Shown: positions 35,430 through 47,897, numbered from the stretch's first letter. The stretch is 64,000 nt of DNA from Lachnospiraceae bacterium (GCA_024399135.1 JAKSHY010000006.1:82073-146072); one strand, 5' to 3'. The notes: a model not told the origin generated them from the sequence alone. Made by a program: numbers and translations.

Positions 35430-38400
35430 ATGGAAAAGAACAGAATACGTCCTATTGCCTGTGGCAAGAGCATGCGTATGAGTTACTCAAGACAAAAAGA
35501 AGTCTTGGAAATGCCAAACCTTATCGAGGTTCAGAAGAATTCCTACAAGTGGTTTTTGACTGATGGACTTAAGGAAGTGTTTGACGATATTTCGCCTATC
35601 GCTGATTACAGCGGTCAGATGAGCTTGGAGTTCGTAGATTTCGAGCTTTGCGAAAAGGATGTTAAATATTCCATCGAGAAGTGTAAGGAAAGAGACGCTA
35701 CATATGCTGCACCATTGCAGGTTAAGGTTCGTTTCATTAAAAAGGACAAGAACGAGGTTACAGAGCATAAGATCTTTATGGGTGACCTCCCTATTATGAC
35801 AGATACCGGAACATTCGTAATTAACGGTGCTGAACGTGTAATCGTAAGCCAGTTAGTTCGTTCTCCTGGAATCTATTATGCTATTGATCACGATAAGATT
35901 GGTAAGAGATTATTCTCATGTACTGTTATTCCTAATCGTGGTGCATGGCTTGAATATGAGACTGACTCCAATGATATATTCTATGTACGTGTTGATAGAA
36001 CACGTAAGGTTCCAATTACTGTATTAATCAGAGCATTAGGTGTTGGAACTAATGAAGAAATTCTTGAATTATTCGGTGATGAGCCTAAGATTCAGGAAAG
36101 TTTCGCTAAAGACGTGGCAACTAACTATGAGACAGGTCTTTTAGAGTTGTACAAAAAAATACGTCCAGGCGAGCCTTTGACAGTTGAAAGTGCAGAGAGC
36201 TTAATCAATGCAATGTTCTTCGACCCCAGAAGATATGACCTGGCAAAGGTTGGTAGATACAAGTTTAATAAGAAGCTTGCATTAAGAAACAGAATCCGTA
36301 ATCAGATTCTTGCTGAGGATGTTACTAATCCATATACAGGCGAGGTTATTGCTACAGCAGGAACTAAGGTTACAGCTGAAATGGCTGACTTAATTCAGAA
36401 TTCAGCAGTACCATATGTTTATATCCAGACAGAGGAAAGAAACGTTAAGGTTCTTTCTAACATGATGGTAGATCTTAATGCCTTCGTTGAGTGTGATGCT
36501 AAGGATTTAGGAATTAATGAGAAGGTTTACTTCCCAGTTCTTCAGGCTATTATTAATGAATACGCTGAGGATGGAGATGCTTTATTCGAAGCTCTTAAGA
36601 AGAATGTTAACGAATTAGTTCCAAAGCATATTACAAAGGATGATATCTTTGCATCAATTAACTACAATATCCATCTTGAGTATGGTATTGGAAAGGATGA
36701 CGACATCGACCACTTAGGTAATCGTCGTATCCGTTGCGTAGGTGAGTTATTACAGAATCAGTACAGAATCGGTCTTTCAAGACTTGAGAGAGTTGTTCGT
36801 GAAAGAATGACAACACATGATGCTGATGATGTTACACCTCAGAACTTAATTAATATCAAGCCAGTACAGGCAGCTGTTAAAGAATTCTTCGGATCTTCTC
36901 AGTTGTCACAGTTCATGGATCAGAATAACCCTCTTGGTGAGTTAACACATAAGAGACGTCTTTCTGCGTTAGGTCCTGGTGGTCTTTCAAGAGACCGTGC
37001 CGGATTCGAGGTTCGAGACGTACACTATTCTCACTATGGTCGTATGTGTCCTATCGAGACACCTGAAGGTCCTAACATCGGTTTGATTAACTCATTAGCT
37101 TCTTATGCAAGAATTAATGAGTATGGATTTATTGAGGCTCCTTATCGTAAGATTGATCATTCAGACGCTGAGAACCCAGTAGTTACAGATGAAGTTGTAT
37201 ATATGACAGCTGATGAAGAGGATAACTACCATGTAGCTCAGGCTAATGAGCAGCTCGATGAGAAGGGTCACTTCGTTCGTAAAGTAGTAGCTGGTAGATA
37301 TAGAGAAGAAACTTCAGAATATCCAAAGGCTATGTATGATTATATGGACGTATCTCCTAAGATGGTATTCTCAGTTGCTACAGCACTTATTCCATTCCTG
37401 GAGAACGACGATGCTAACCGTGCGCTCATGGGATCTAACATGCAGCGTCAGGCAGTACCTTTACTTACAACAGAAGCTCCTGCAGTAGGAACAGGAATGG
37501 AGCCTAAGGCAGCTGTTGACTCTGGTGTATGTGTAGTTGCTAAGAAGGCTGGTACAGTTGAATACGTATCATCAAAGCTTATCAAGATTAAGTGTGATGA
37601 TGGTGACAACATGGAGTACAACTTAACTAAGTTCTCTCGTTCTAACCAGTCTAACTGTTATAACCAGAAGCCTATCGTATTCAAGGGTGACAAGGTTGTT
37701 GAGGGTCAGGTTATCGCAGATGGTCCTTCAACATGTAACGGTGAGCTTGCTCTTGGTAAGAACCCATTGATTGGATTCATGACATGGGAAGGTTACAACT
37801 ACGAGGATGCTGTATTACTTAGCGAAAGATTAGTTCAGGATGATGTTTATACATCTGTACATATTGAAGAATACGAAGCAGAAGCTCGTGACACCAAGTT
37901 AGGACCAGAAGATATCACTCGTGATGTTCCAGGTGTTGGTGACGATGCACTTAAGGATCTTGATGAAAGAGGTATTATCAGAATCGGTGCAGAGGTTCGT
38001 GCGGGAGATATTCTTGTTGGTAAGGTTACTCCTAAGGGAGAAACAGAGCTTACAGCAGAAGAAAGACTTCTTCGTGCAATCTTTGGTGAGAAGGCAAGAG
38101 AAGTTAGAGATACATCACTTAAGGTTCCTCATGGTGAGTATGGTATCGTAGTTGATGCCAAGGTATTCACACGTGAGAATGGCGATGAGTTATCTCCAGG
38201 AGTTAACCAGGCAGTTCGTATCTATATTGCTCAGAAGCGTAAGATTTCTGTTGGTGATAAGATGGCTGGACGTCATGGTAACAAGGGTGTAGTTTCACGA
38301 GTATTACCAGTAGAAGATATGCCATACCTTCCAAATGGTCGTCCTTTGGATATCGTATTAAATCCATTAGGTGTACCTTCACGTATGAATATCGGACAGG

Positions 38401-39263
38401 TATTGGAAATTCACCTTTCACTTGCAGCTAAGGCATTAGGCTTCAACGTAGCAACTCCTGTATTTGATGGAGCTAACGAGGTTGATATTATGGATACCTT
38501 GGATTTAGCTAACGATTACGTTAATTTAACTTGGGAAGAGTTCGAGAAGAAGTATAAGAAAGAATTACTTCCTGAGGTTATGGATTACTTATCAGAGAAT
38601 AGAGATCACAGAGAATTATGGAAGGGCGTTCCTATTTCAAGAGATGGTAAGGTAAGACTTCGTGATGGACGTACAGGTGAGTATTTCGATTCACCAGTTA
38701 CTATTGGTCACATGCATTACTTGAAACTCCATCACCTGGTAGATGATAAGATCCATGCTCGTTCAACCGGACCATACTCACTTGTAACTCAGCAGCCATT
38801 AGGTGGTAAGGCTCAGTTCGGTGGACAGAGATTCGGAGAAATGGAAGTTTGGGCATTGGAAGCTTATGGTGCTTCATACACATTACAGGAAATCCTTACT
38901 GTTAAGTCTGATGACGTTGTAGGACGTGTTAAGACATATGAAGCTATCATCAAGGGTGACAATATTCCTGAATCTGGTATTCCTGAGTCATTCAAGGTAT
39001 TACTTAAGGAATTACAGTCACTTGGCTTGGATGTAAGAGTACTTCGTGAAGATAACACAGAAGTTGAGATTAAAGAGAACGTTGACTATGGCAATACAGA
39101 TTATCGTAGTGTTATGGGCGATGATTCTAAGAACTATGATAATGATTCATTATCTAAGGCAGGATATCAGCAGCAGGAATTCGATGAGTCTGGTGAAATG
39201 GTAGCTGCCGAAGAAGATTTCGTTGAAGATGATTTCAATGATGATTTTGAAGGCGAAGAATAG
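35430..39263 (+). CDS. rpoB: RNA polymerase beta subunit
   Basis: A 1277-residue beta subunit. ATG 35430 has GGGGTG seven bases upstream. The rifampicin-pocket cluster is wild type in form: [29 protein letters not shown]. The catalytic [33 protein letters not shown] and the [24 protein letters not shown] region are intact. The tail is acidic. rpoC begins 13 bases later. Confidence 0.98.
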   Translation: MEKNRIRPIACGKSMRMSYSRQKEVLEMPNLIEVQKNSYKWFLTDGLKEVFDDISPIADYSGQMSLEFVDFELCEKDVKYSIEKCKERDATYAAPLQVKVRFIKKDKNEVTEHKIFMGDLPIMTDTGTFVINGAERVIVSQLVRSPGIYYAIDHDKIGKRLFSCTVIPNRGAWLEYETDSNDIFYVRVDRTRKVPITVLIRALGVGTNEEILELFGDEPKIQESFAKDVATNYETGLLELYKKIRPGEPLTVESAESLINAMFFDPRRYDLAKVGRYKFNKKLALRNRIRNQILAEDVTNPYTGEVIATAGTKVTAEMADLIQNSAVPYVYIQTEERNVKVLSNMMVDLNAFVECDAKDLGINEKVYFPVLQAIINEYAEDGDALFEALKKNVNELVPKHITKDDIFASINYNIHLEYGIGKDDDIDHLGNRRIRCVGELLQNQYRIGLSRLERVVRERMTTHDADDVTPQNLINIKPVQAAVKEFFGSSQLSQFMDQNNPLGELTHKRRLSALGPGGLSRDRAGFEVRDVHYSHYGRMCPIETPEGPNIGLINSLASYARINEYGFIEAPYRKIDHSDAENPVVTDEVVYMTADEEDNYHVAQANEQLDEKGHFVRKVVAGRYREETSEYPKAMYDYMDVSPKMVFSVATALIPFLENDDANRALMGSNMQRQAVPLLTTEAPAVGTGMEPKAAVDSGVCVVAKKAGTVEYVSSKLIKIKCDDGDNMEYNLTKFSRSNQSNCYNQKPIVFKGDKVVEGQVIADGPSTCNGELALGKNPLIGFMTWEGYNYEDAVLLSERLVQDDVYTSVHIEEYEAEARDTKLGPEDITRDVPGVGDDALKDLDERGIIRIGAEVRAGDILVGKVTPKGETELTAEERLLRAIFGEKAREVRDTSLKVPHGEYGIVVDAKVFTRENGDELSPGVNQAVRIYIAQKRKISVGDKMAGRHGNKGVVSRVLPVEDMPYLPNGRPLDIVLNPLGVPSRMNIGQVLEIHLSLAAKALGFNVATPVFDGANEVDIMDTLDLANDYVNLTWEEFEKKYKKELLPEVMDYLSENRDHRELWKGVPISRDGKVRLRDGRTGEYFDSPVTIGHMHYLKLHHLVDDKIHARSTGPYSLVTQQPLGGKAQFGGQRFGEMEVWALEAYGASYTLQEILTVKSDDVVGRVKTYEAIIKGDNIPESGIPESFKVLLKELQSLGLDVRVLREDNTEVEIKENVDYGNTDYRSVMGDDSKNYDNDSLSKAGYQQQEFDESGEMVAAEEDFVEDDFNDDFEGEE

Positions 39264-39276
39264 GAGGACATAGAAG

Positions 39277-42200
39277 ATGTTAGAAACAAACAAAGAAGTG
39301 TATCAGCCTATGACGTTTGATGCCATCAGAATCGGCTTAGCTTCTCCTGAAAAGATCAGAGAATGGTCTCGTGGTGAAGTTACAAAACCTGAAACAATTA
39401 ACTATAGAACTCTTAAGCCTGAGAAGGAAGGTCTTTTCTGTGAAAAGATCTTCGGACCTTCAAAGGACTGGGAGTGTCACTGTGGTAAGTATAAGAAGAT
39501 TAGATATAAGGGTGTAGTATGTGATCGATGCGGAGTTGAAGTTACTAAGGCTTCTGTTCGTAGAGAGCGTATGGGTCATATTGAACTTGCTGCTCCTGTA
39601 TCACATATCTGGTACTTCAAGGGTATTCCTAGCCGTATGGGATTAATCCTTGATTTATCTCCAAGAATTCTTGAGAAGGTTCTTTACTTTGCTTCATATA
39701 TCGTACTTGATGCTGGAGAGACAGATCTTCAGTATAAGCAGGTTCTTTCAGAGAAGGAATATCAGGATGCGAGAGAAACATGGGGCAACAAGTTCCGTGT
39801 AGGAATGGGTGCTGAAGCTATCAAGGAATTACTTCAGGATATTGATTTAGAAGCTGATTCAAAGGCTCTTCGTGAGGAGCTTGAGGGAGCTACAGGTCAG
39901 AAGAAGGCTCGTGTTATTAAGAGATTGGAAGTAGTTGATGCTTTCAAGGAATCAGGAAATGAACCTTCATGGATGATTATGGATGCAATTCCAGTTATTC
40001 CACCTGATTTAAGACCTATGGTTCAGTTAGACGGTGGCAGATTCGCTACATCTGACTTGAATGATTTATACAGAAGAATTATTAACCGTAACAATCGTCT
40101 TAAGAGATTATTAGATCTTGGTGCTCCTGATATCATCGTTAGAAACGAAAAGCGTATGCTTCAGGAAGCAGTTGATGCTCTTATCGATAATGGTAGACGT
40201 GGCCGTGCAGTTACAGGACCTGGTAACAGAGCACTTAAGTCATTATCTGACATGCTTAAGGGTAAGTCAGGACGTTTCCGTCAGAACCTTCTTGGTAAGC
40301 GTGTAGACTACTCAGGACGTTCAGTTATCGTAGTAGGACCAGAACTTAAGATATATCAGTGTGGTCTTCCTAAGGAAATGGCTATCGAATTATTCAAGCC
40401 TTTCGTTATGAAAGAACTCGTAGGACGTGGCATTTCTCAGAACATTAAGGCAGCTAAGAAGCTTGTTGAAAGACTTGATTCTCAGGTATGGGATGTTCTT
40501 GAGGATGTTATTAAAGAGCATCCAGTTATGTTAAACCGTGCTCCTACACTTCATAGATTAGGTATTCAGGCATTCGAGCCTATCTTAGTAGAAGGTAAGG
40601 CTATTAAGCTTCATCCATTAGTATGTACAGCGTTCAACGCCGACTTCGATGGAGACCAGATGGCTGTTCACCTTCCATTATCAGTAGAGGCTCAGGCTGA
40701 ATGTAGATTCCTTTTACTTTCGCCTAACAACTTATTGAAGCCTTCAGATGGTGGTCCAGTTGCTGTTCCTTCTCAGGATATGGTTCTTGGTATCTACTAT
40801 TTGACACAGGAAAGAGGTCTTTCTGTTGGTGATACCAGAGAAGAATTAGGTGAAGGTAAGTTCTTCAAGAGTCTTAATGAGGCAATTCTTGCATATGAGA
40901 ACGGATGTTGTACATTACATGCAAGAATTAAAGTCAGAATGACTAAGAAGAATGCTGCAGGCGAAGAAGTTACAGGTGTAGTTGAGTCAACACTTGGTAG
41001 ATTCCTCTTCAATGAGATTATTCCTCAGGATTTAGGAATGGTTGACAGAAGCAAGGAAGAGAATTTCTTAGCACTTGAAATAGATCAGCTCGTTGGTAAG
41101 AAGCAGCTTAAGAAGATTCTTGAGCAGGTTATCAATACACATGGTGCTTCTGTTACAGCTGAAGTTCTTGATTTAATCAAGGCTATTGGTTATAAGTATT
41201 CAACAAGAGCCGCTATGACAGTTTCAATTTCAGATATGACAGTACCTGCTGATAAGCCTTTGATGCTTGAAAAGGCTCAGGCAACAGTTGATGCTATTTC
41301 AACTAACTTCAGACGTGGTTTCATTACAGAAGAAGAAAGATATCGTGCTGTTGTAGATACATGGAATGAAACAGATAAAGAGTTATCAGATAAGCTTATT
41401 GCTGGTCTTGATAAATATAACAATATCTACATGATGGCCGATTCCGGTGCCCGTGGTTCAACTCAGCAGATTAAGCAGTTAGCCGGCATGCGTGGATTGA
41501 TGGCTGATACAACTGGTAGAACAATTGAATTGCCTATTAAGTCGAACTTCCGTGAAGGACTTGACGTATTGGAATACTTCATGTCAGCTCATGGTGCTCG
41601 TAAGGGTCTTTCAGATACAGCTTTACGTACTGCTGACTCAGGTTACTTAACTCGTCGTATGGTTGACGTTTCACAGGAATTAATTATTCGTGAAACAGAC
41701 TGTATGGAAGGAACAGGAAAGATTCCTGGATTAACAGTTAAGGGCTTCTATGATGGCAAGGAAACAATTGAAAGCTTAAAGGACAGAATTACAGGAAGAT
41801 ATTCCTGCGAGGATATTGCAGATAAGAACGGTGAGTTAATCGTTAAGGCTAACCATATGATTACTCCTTCAAGAGCTGCCAGAATCATTAACAATATGGA
41901 GAAGGATGAGAACGGCCATGTTAATGATTCAGTTAAGATTCGTACAATCTTAACATGTAGATCTAAGGATGGTATCTGTGCTAAATGTTATGGTGCTAAC
42001 ATGGCATCAGGTGAAGCAGTACAGGTTGGTGAAGCAGTTGGTATTATCGCTGCTCAGTCAATCGGTGAACCTGGTACACAGTTAACCATGAGAACATTCC
42101 ATACAGGTGGTGTTGCCGGTGATGATATCACTATGGGTCTTCCTAGAGTAGAAGAATTGTTCGAAGCTCGTAAGCCTAAGGGACTTGCTATTATTGCTGA

Positions 42201-42954
42201 ATTTGGTGGTATTGCTACTATTTCAGATAATAAGAAGAAGAGAGAAGTTATCGTTAATAATGAAGAAACAGGTGAAACTAAGGCATATTTAATTCCTTAT
42301 GGTTCACGTATCAAGATTCTTGATGGTCAGGCTATTGAAGCTGGTGATGAGTTAACAGAAGGTTCAGTTAACCCACATGATTTATTAAAGATCAAGGGTA
42401 AGGAAGCTGTACAGAACTACATGATTCGTGAAGTTCAGAGAGTTTACCGTCTCCAGGGTGTTGATATCGCTGATAAGCACGTTGAGGTTATAGTACGTCA
42501 GATGCTTAAGAAGGTAAGAATCGAAGAGAGTGGTGATACAGAGTACTTACCAGGTACTTTAGTAGATGTTCTTGAGTATGAGGATCTTAATGAAGAGCTT
42601 ATTGCTGAAGGCAAGACACCAGCAGAAGGAAGTCAGGTTATGCTTGGTATTACCAAGGCTGCATTGGCTACTAATTCATTCCTTTCAGCTGCATCATTCC
42701 AGGAAACAACTAAGGTTCTTACAGAAGCCGCTATCAAGGGTAAGGTTGATCCATTGATCGGTCTTAAGGAAAACGTTATTATCGGTAAGTTAATCCCTGC
42801 TGGTACAGGTATGAAGCGTTATCGTAATACAACATTAAATACAGATTCAATGCTTAAGAAAAATATTAAGGTTGATGAAGAATTATTAAACGTAGAAGAC
42901 GCTGAGGAAGTTATCGATGCTGATTCAGAGGTTGTTGAAATCGTTGAAGAATAA
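39277..42954 (+). CDS. rpoC: RNA polymerase beta' subunit
   Basis: A 1225-residue beta' subunit with the N-terminal zinc cysteines ([23 protein letters not shown]), the catalytic [12 protein letters not shown] and the second zinc site ([13 protein letters not shown]). AGGAGG precedes the ATG. A long hairpin terminator follows, so the usual Firmicute continuation into rpsL is broken here. Confidence 0.98.
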   Translation: MLETNKEVYQPMTFDAIRIGLASPEKIREWSRGEVTKPETINYRTLKPEKEGLFCEKIFGPSKDWECHCGKYKKIRYKGVVCDRCGVEVTKASVRRERMGHIELAAPVSHIWYFKGIPSRMGLILDLSPRILEKVLYFASYIVLDAGETDLQYKQVLSEKEYQDARETWGNKFRVGMGAEAIKELLQDIDLEADSKALREELEGATGQKKARVIKRLEVVDAFKESGNEPSWMIMDAIPVIPPDLRPMVQLDGGRFATSDLNDLYRRIINRNNRLKRLLDLGAPDIIVRNEKRMLQEAVDALIDNGRRGRAVTGPGNRALKSLSDMLKGKSGRFRQNLLGKRVDYSGRSVIVVGPELKIYQCGLPKEMAIELFKPFVMKELVGRGISQNIKAAKKLVERLDSQVWDVLEDVIKEHPVMLNRAPTLHRLGIQAFEPILVEGKAIKLHPLVCTAFNADFDGDQMAVHLPLSVEAQAECRFLLLSPNNLLKPSDGGPVAVPSQDMVLGIYYLTQERGLSVGDTREELGEGKFFKSLNEAILAYENGCCTLHARIKVRMTKKNAAGEEVTGVVESTLGRFLFNEIIPQDLGMVDRSKEENFLALEIDQLVGKKQLKKILEQVINTHGASVTAEVLDLIKAIGYKYSTRAAMTVSISDMTVPADKPLMLEKAQATVDAISTNFRRGFITEEERYRAVVDTWNETDKELSDKLIAGLDKYNNIYMMADSGARGSTQQIKQLAGMRGLMADTTGRTIELPIKSNFREGLDVLEYFMSAHGARKGLSDTALRTADSGYLTRRMVDVSQELIIRETDCMEGTGKIPGLTVKGFYDGKETIESLKDRITGRYSCEDIADKNGELIVKANHMITPSRAARIINNMEKDENGHVNDSVKIRTILTCRSKDGICAKCYGANMASGEAVQVGEAVGIIAAQSIGEPGTQLTMRTFHTGGVAGDDITMGLPRVEELFEARKPKGLAIIAEFGGIATISDNKKKREVIVNNEETGETKAYLIPYGSRIKILDGQAIEAGDELTEGSVNPHDLLKIKGKEAVQNYMIREVQRVYRLQGVDIADKHVEVIVRQMLKKVRIEESGDTEYLPGTLVDVLEYEDLNEELIAEGKTPAEGSQVMLGITKAALATNSFLSAASFQETTKVLTEAAIKGKVDPLIGLKENVIIGKLIPAGTGMKRYRNTTLNTDSMLKKNIKVDEELLNVEDAEEVIDADSEVVEIVEE

Positions 42955-43023
42955 TTCAAAGATGTATTAAGAAATACTCACTAATGAAATGCGAAATAAT
43001 AAAGGATTTCATTAATGAAATAA

Positions 43024-43068
43024 AAAAAGAGTGTGTCAAGTAAAAATACTTGACACACTCTTTTTCTT
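43024..43068 (+). terminator. Strong terminator after rpoC
   Basis: A perfect 19-bp stem (43024-43042 with 43047-43065, AAAA loop) ending in TTTTTC. A weaker TAATGAAAT/ATTTCATTA hairpin precedes it (42982-43014). Confidence 0.93.
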
Positions 43069-43107
43069 AGTATATATTGATAAATGTCGTTTAGAAGAGG
43101 TCTTGTT

Positions 43108-43407
43108 ATGGAACGAATAGTAAAACTTGGTTTGCTTTATGATTTTTATGGTGAGCTTTTGACGGACCACCAGAAAAAGGTATATGAAGATTATGTTTAT
43201 AATGACTATTCGATTTCTGAGATAGCAGAAGAATATGAAATATCAAGACAGGGAGCATCGGACCTTATTAAAAGAATTAATAAGATTCTGGAAGGGTACG
43301 AAACTAAACTTAAGCTTGTTGACAGATTTGATTCAATAAAAAGTAAGATTGAAGCAATTGAATCAATTAGTGATGAAGACAAGGAATTATTATTAAAGGA
43401 ATTATAG
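43108..43407 (+). CDS. ylxM: YlxM-like helix-turn-helix protein associated with SRP
   Basis: A 99-residue DNA-binding-like protein with the sigma-70 region 4-type HTH (LTDHQKKVYEDYVYNDYSISEIAEEYEISRQGASDLIKRINK). ATG 43108 has AGAGG ten bases upstream; an earlier ATG eight codons up has none. YlxM homologues occur beside ffh and stimulate SRP in streptococci. It is separated from ffh by one base. Confidence 0.9.
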   Translation: MERIVKLGLLYDFYGELLTDHQKKVYEDYVYNDYSISEIAEEYEISRQGASDLIKRINKILEGYETKLKLVDRFDSIKSKIEAIESISDEDKELLLKEL

Positions 43408-43408
43408 A

Positions 43409-44776
43409 ATGGCTTTTGAAAGCTTAACTGATAAATTACAAAATGTATTTAAAAACTTAAGAAGTAAGGGTCTTCTTACTGAAGAAGATGTTAAGGTTGC
43501 TCTTAAGGAAGTTAAGATGGCTCTTTTAGAGGCTGATGTTAACTTCAAGGTTGTTAAGCAGTTTATTAATTCGGTTCAGGAACGTGCAGTTGGACAGGAT
43601 GTAATGAACGGATTAAATCCTGGACAGATGGTTATCAAAATCGTTAATGAAGAAATGATTTCATTAATGGGCTCTGAAACAACTGAGGTTGAATTCCAGC
43701 CAGGAAAAAGCATTACGACTATATTGATGTGTGGTCTTCAGGGTGCTGGTAAAACAACTGCTACAGCGAAGATGGCAGGAAAGTTCCTAACTAAAGGTAA
43801 GAAACCTCTTTTAGTTGCCTGTGATGTCTACAGACCAGCCGCTATTAAACAGTTACAGATTAATGGTGAGAAGGTCGGAGTTGATGTATTTAGCATGGGT
43901 GATAATAATTCACCTGTTGATATTGCTAAGGCAGCTATAGAACATGCTAAGAAGAACGGCCATAATGTTGTTATTCTGGATACAGCTGGTCGTTTGCATA
44001 TAGATGAAGATATGATGAATGAGCTTATTGCGATTAAGAATGCAGTAGAGGTTCATCAATCTATATTAGTAGTTGATGCCATGACAGGACAGGATGCAGT
44101 AACTGTAGCTGCTGACTTTAATGAAAGAATTGGCATTGACGGAGTTATCCTTTCCAAGATGGATGGCGACACCCGTGGTGGTGCTGCTCTTTCTGTTAAG
44201 GCTGTAACAGGAAAACCAATCTTCTATGTTGGTATGGGAGAGAAGTTAAGTGATCTTGAACAGTTTTATCCAGACAGAATGGCCAATAGAATTCTTGGAA
44301 TGGGAGATGTGCTTTCGTTAATCGAGAAGGCTCAGGACGCTATAGACATAGACGAAGCCAAGGGCAAAGATATGACTGAGCGACTAAAGAAGGGCAAGTT
44401 CGATTTTGATGACTACCTTGAGAGCATGAAGCAGATGCGAAACCTTGGTGGACTAAGCTCTATCCTTGGTATGCTTCCAGGATTCGGAGTTAAGGCTTCA
44501 CAGCTTGAGGGAATGATTGATGAAAAGCAGCTTGCTCAGACAGAGGCCATAATACTTAGTATGACTAAGGAAGAGCGTAAGAATCCAAAGATTATGTCTT
44601 TGTCAAGAAAAGGCAGAATTGCTAAGGGAGCCGGTGTTGATATTGCAGTTGTTAACAGGTTCATTAAGCAGTTCGAACAGACTCAGAAAATGATGAAGCA
44701 GATGCCTGGAATGATGGGCGGAAAGAAAGGCCGTGGAATGTTCGGCGGTTTCGGTGGAATGAAATTTCCTTTTTAG
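43409..44776 (+). CDS. ffh: Signal recognition particle GTPase Ffh
   Basis: A 455-residue SRP54: N domain, then G domain with GLQGAGKTTATAKMAG, DVYRPAAIKQLQ, DTAGRLHIDEDMM and SKMDGDTRGGAA, and a Met-rich M domain ending MMKQMPGMMGGKKGRGMFGGFGGMKFPF. It recognises nascent membrane proteins with the SRP RNA. Translationally linked to ylxM. Confidence 0.97.
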   Translation: MAFESLTDKLQNVFKNLRSKGLLTEEDVKVALKEVKMALLEADVNFKVVKQFINSVQERAVGQDVMNGLNPGQMVIKIVNEEMISLMGSETTEVEFQPGKSITTILMCGLQGAGKTTATAKMAGKFLTKGKKPLLVACDVYRPAAIKQLQINGEKVGVDVFSMGDNNSPVDIAKAAIEHAKKNGHNVVILDTAGRLHIDEDMMNELIAIKNAVEVHQSILVVDAMTGQDAVTVAADFNERIGIDGVILSKMDGDTRGGAALSVKAVTGKPIFYVGMGEKLSDLEQFYPDRMANRILGMGDVLSLIEKAQDAIDIDEAKGKDMTERLKKGKFDFDDYLESMKQMRNLGGLSSILGMLPGFGVKASQLEGMIDEKQLAQTEAIILSMTKEERKNPKIMSLSRKGRIAKGAGVDIAVVNRFIKQFEQTQKMMKQMPGMMGGKKGRGMFGGFGGMKFPF

Positions 44777-44837
44777 GGAGTTTTAGATAAATTTAGATAG
44801 ACTGTTGTATAGTTGAAACAAATAGGAGGAAAATAAA

Positions 44838-45083
44838 ATGGCAGTTAAAATCAGATTAAGAAGAATGGGACAGAAGAAGGCACCTTTTTATAGAATCGTA
44901 GTTGCTGATTCTAGATCTCCAAGAGATGGAAGATGTATTGAAGAGATCGGAACATACGATCCTAATACTAATCCTAGCAAATTCGAAATCAACGAAGAAT
45001 TAGCTAAGAAATGGATTGCTAATGGAGCTCAGCCTACAGAAGTAGTTGGAAAATTGTTCAAGGTTGCAGGTATCACAAAGTAA
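44838..45083 (+). CDS. rpsP: Ribosomal protein bS16
   Basis: An 81-residue S16 beginning [38 protein letters not shown] precedes the ATG. It heads the rpsP-khpA-rimM-trmD group. Confidence 0.97.
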   Translation: MAVKIRLRRMGQKKAPFYRIVVADSRSPRDGRCIEEIGTYDPNTNPSKFEINEELAKKWIANGAQPTEVVGKLFKVAGITK

Positions 45084-45104
45084 GATTTTTTCAGGAGGAA
45101 GTAG

Positions 45105-45332
45105 ATGAAAGATCTCGTTGAAGTAATCGCTAAATCACTTGTTGATCATCCTGAAGAAGTTGTAGTTACACAAAAAGAAGAAGGAAAACATATCGTTGTT
45201 GAACTTCATGTTGCAGAAGGTGACATGGGTAAGGTAATTGGCAAGCAGGGAAGAATTGCTAAGGCTATTCGTGCTGTTGTCAAGGCTGCTTCTTCAAAAG
45301 AGAACAAGAGAGTGGACGTGGAAATCGTCTAA
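45105..45332 (+). CDS. khpA: KH-domain RNA-binding protein KhpA
   Basis: A 75-residue single KH domain with the GxxG loop in VIGKQGRIAKAIRAVVKAA. KhpA pairs with KhpB/EloR as an RNA chaperone. The position between rpsP and rimM is standard in Firmicutes. AGGAGG precedes the ATG. Confidence 0.93.
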   Translation: MKDLVEVIAKSLVDHPEEVVVTQKEEGKHIVVELHVAEGDMGKVIGKQGRIAKAIRAVVKAASSKENKRVDVEIV

Positions 45333-45337
45333 TACAT

Positions 45338-45363
45338 TAACCCTCCGATTTTTCGGAGGGTTA
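45338..45363 (+). terminator. Hairpin between khpA and rimM
   Basis: An 11-bp perfect stem (TAACCCTCCGA with TCGGAGGGTTA, TTTT loop). It lacks a proper T tail (GTTTGAT) and lies eight bases before the rimM ribosome site, so it may limit readthrough or stabilise RNA and not fully terminate. Confidence 0.6.
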
Positions 45364-45380
45364 GTTTGATTAGGAGTTAT

Positions 45381-45887
45381 ATGGATCAGTTTTTAAAAGT
45401 TGGAGTAATTTCATCTACCCATGGAATTCGTGGGGAAGTTAAGGTGTTTCCTACAACAGACAGTCTTAACAGATTTAAGAAATTAAAGGATGTAATGGTA
45501 AGCTTTCGCGGTGAAAACATACCATTAGAGGTTGAGGGCGTTAAGTTTTTTAAACAGTTCGCAATTCTCAAGTTCAAAGATATAGACAGTATAAATGACG
45601 TAGAAAAATACAAGGGTATGGACCTTTTAGTAGACAGGAAGAATGCAGTTAAGCTCGAAAAGAATGAGTATTTCAAGGCGGATCTTCTGGGCTTAAAGGC
45701 TATATCAGATGATGAACAATATAAAGGGGTTCTTGATGATATTTTAGAAACAGGTGCTAATGACGTTTATGTCATAAAGCTCGAGGATGGAAGAGAATTG
45801 TTACTTCCAGCAATAAAAGAGTGTGTACTTGATGTAGACTTGGAAAATGCTACACTTAAATTTCATCTTATGGACGGATTATTATAG
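45381..45887 (+). CDS. rimM: 16S rRNA processing protein RimM
   Basis: A 168-residue RimM: LKVGVISSTHGIRGEVKVFPTTDS at the N-terminus and a C-terminal PRC-barrel (YFKADLLGLKA; LPAIKECVLDVDLENATLKF). ATG 45381 follows TAGGAG; an upstream TTG is not needed. trmD starts three bases after the stop. Confidence 0.94.
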   Translation: MDQFLKVGVISSTHGIRGEVKVFPTTDSLNRFKKLKDVMVSFRGENIPLEVEGVKFFKQFAILKFKDIDSINDVEKYKGMDLLVDRKNAVKLEKNEYFKADLLGLKAISDDEQYKGVLDDILETGANDVYVIKLEDGRELLLPAIKECVLDVDLENATLKFHLMDGLL

Positions 45888-45890
45888 TAT

Positions 45891-46673
45891 ATGAAATATC
45901 ATGTATTAACGCTTTTCCCAGAAATGATAGAGGCAGGGTTTAACAATAGTATTACAGGCCGTGCAGTATCAGATGGAAAACTACAGTTAGAAACAGTAAA
46001 TATAAGAGATTATACTAAGGACAAGCATAAAAGTGTAGATGATTACACTTATGGTGGCGGGGCAGGAATGCTTATGCAGGCTCAACCCGTTTATGATGCT
46101 TTTTGCTCGTTAAAGGTTAAAGAAGATACACCAGTTATATATTTGAGCCCTGTAGGAGAAGTCTTTAATCAAAAAATGGCAGAGGAACTATCTAAAAGTG
46201 ACGATATAGTTTTCCTTTGTGGACATTATGAGGGAATAGATGACAGGGTTATTGATAAGATTGTTACTAAAAGAGTATCAATAGGAGACTATGTTCTAAC
46301 AGGTGGAGAGCTTCCAGCACTAGTCATGATGGATACAATATCAAGACTGGTTCCCGGGGTTTTAGGAAATAATGAGTCAGCCATGACAGAAAGCTTTGAT
46401 GATTATCTTCTTGAATATCCACAATATTCAAGACCGGAAGAATGGGAGGGTGAAAGAGTTCCTTCTATATTATTGTCAGGTGATCACAAAAAGATAGAGG
46501 AGTGGCGATTAGAGGAGTCTATTAAAAGGACTAAGAAATATCGTCCTGATCTATATGAAAAGTGGGCAGAGGCTCATCCTGAATATTTTGAAGCTTTAGA
46601 AAAGAAAAGACGTAAGGCTGAAGAAAAAGCTCGAAAAGCAAAACTTAAAGAAAAAACGAAAGCAAATACCTGA
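45891..46673 (+). CDS. trmD: tRNA (guanine-37 N1)-methyltransferase
   Basis: A 260-residue TrmD. YHVLTLFPEMIEAGF, YGGGAGMLMQAQPVYDA, LCGHYEGIDDRV and SIGDYVLTGGELPALVM (the trefoil-knot SAM site) are all present. The final 30 residues are a Lys/Arg/Ala-rich helix beyond the usual end of the family. rplS, which commonly follows trmD, is absent here. Confidence 0.96.
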   Translation: MKYHVLTLFPEMIEAGFNNSITGRAVSDGKLQLETVNIRDYTKDKHKSVDDYTYGGGAGMLMQAQPVYDAFCSLKVKEDTPVIYLSPVGEVFNQKMAEELSKSDDIVFLCGHYEGIDDRVIDKIVTKRVSIGDYVLTGGELPALVMMDTISRLVPGVLGNNESAMTESFDDYLLEYPQYSRPEEWEGERVPSILLSGDHKKIEEWRLEESIKRTKKYRPDLYEKWAEAHPEYFEALEKKRRKAEEKARKAKLKEKTKANT

Positions 46674-46735
46674 TGCATTGCTAAAAAGGTGCAGGGAAAA
46701 GCGGAAAAAGTAATAATTAAAATTGAACAGACCAC

Positions 46736-46764
46736 TTGACTTTAAAAGCGCATGAACGTATAAT
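46736..46764 (+). promoter_or_regulatory. Sigma-A promoter of the str operon
   Basis: TTGACT (46736-46741) and a perfect TATAAT (46759-46764), spacer 17. Start near 46771, 60 bases before rpsL. Confidence 0.85.
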
Positions 46765-46782
46765 AATCGAGCATGCGCTTTT
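46744..46782. repeat. Inverted repeat bracketing the str promoter -10 box
   Basis: AAAAGCGCATG (46744-46754, in the spacer) and CATGCGCTTTT (46772-46782, at the start site) are perfect 11-bp inverted arms. Because the left arm lies upstream of the transcription start it cannot form an RNA hairpin in this transcript; it could be a DNA operator or a terminator for readthrough from trmD. The right half plus GTGCATG can form a small RNA hairpin. Confidence 0.7.
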
Positions 46783-46830
46783 GTGCATGTTATTCGTAAT
46801 GTATATTTTTATGCAAGGAGGTGAAACAGA

Positions 46831-47250
46831 ATGCCAACATTTAACCAGTTAGTTAGAAAAGGTCGTCAGACATCAGTAAAGAAGTCTACAGCTCCTGCTC
46901 TTCAGAAGGGATGGAACTCTCTTCACAAGAAAGCAACTGATACTTCAGCCCCTCAGAAGAGAGGTGTATGTACTGCTGTTAAGACAGCAACACCTAAGAA
47001 GCCTAACTCAGCTTTAAGAAAGATCGCCAGAGTACGTCTTTCAAACGGAATCGAAGTAACAAGCTATATTCCAGGTGAAGGTCACAACCTTCAGGAGCAC
47101 AGCGTTGTTCTTATCCGTGGTGGTAGAGTTAAGGACCTTCCTGGTACAAGATACCACATTATTCGTGGTACTTTAGATACTGCGGGAGTTGCTAACAGAA
47201 AACAGGCCCGTTCTAAGTATGGTGCTAAGAGACCTAAGGCAGGTAAGTAA
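46831..47250 (+). CDS. rpsL: Ribosomal protein uS12
   Basis: A 139-residue S12 with the [14 protein letters not shown] and the [29 protein letters not shown] accuracy-centre loops. Lysines at the streptomycin-resistance hot spots (TPKKPNS and VKDLPG contexts) are of the sensitive type. AAGGAGGTG precedes the ATG. Confidence 0.97.
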   Translation: MPTFNQLVRKGRQTSVKKSTAPALQKGWNSLHKKATDTSAPQKRGVCTAVKTATPKKPNSALRKIARVRLSNGIEVTSYIPGEGHNLQEHSVVLIRGGRVKDLPGTRYHIIRGTLDTAGVANRKQARSKYGAKRPKAGK

Positions 47251-47363
47251 TAGCATCTTTAGAACAAATTGGAATCACAAGTATTTGATTTAAAGTGTTG
47301 GAGAATTCTGTTATCAGATAAACCCGCACGTACACAAGAGTGAAAATTGAATGCACACTGTGA

Positions 47364-47897
<534 letters not shown>

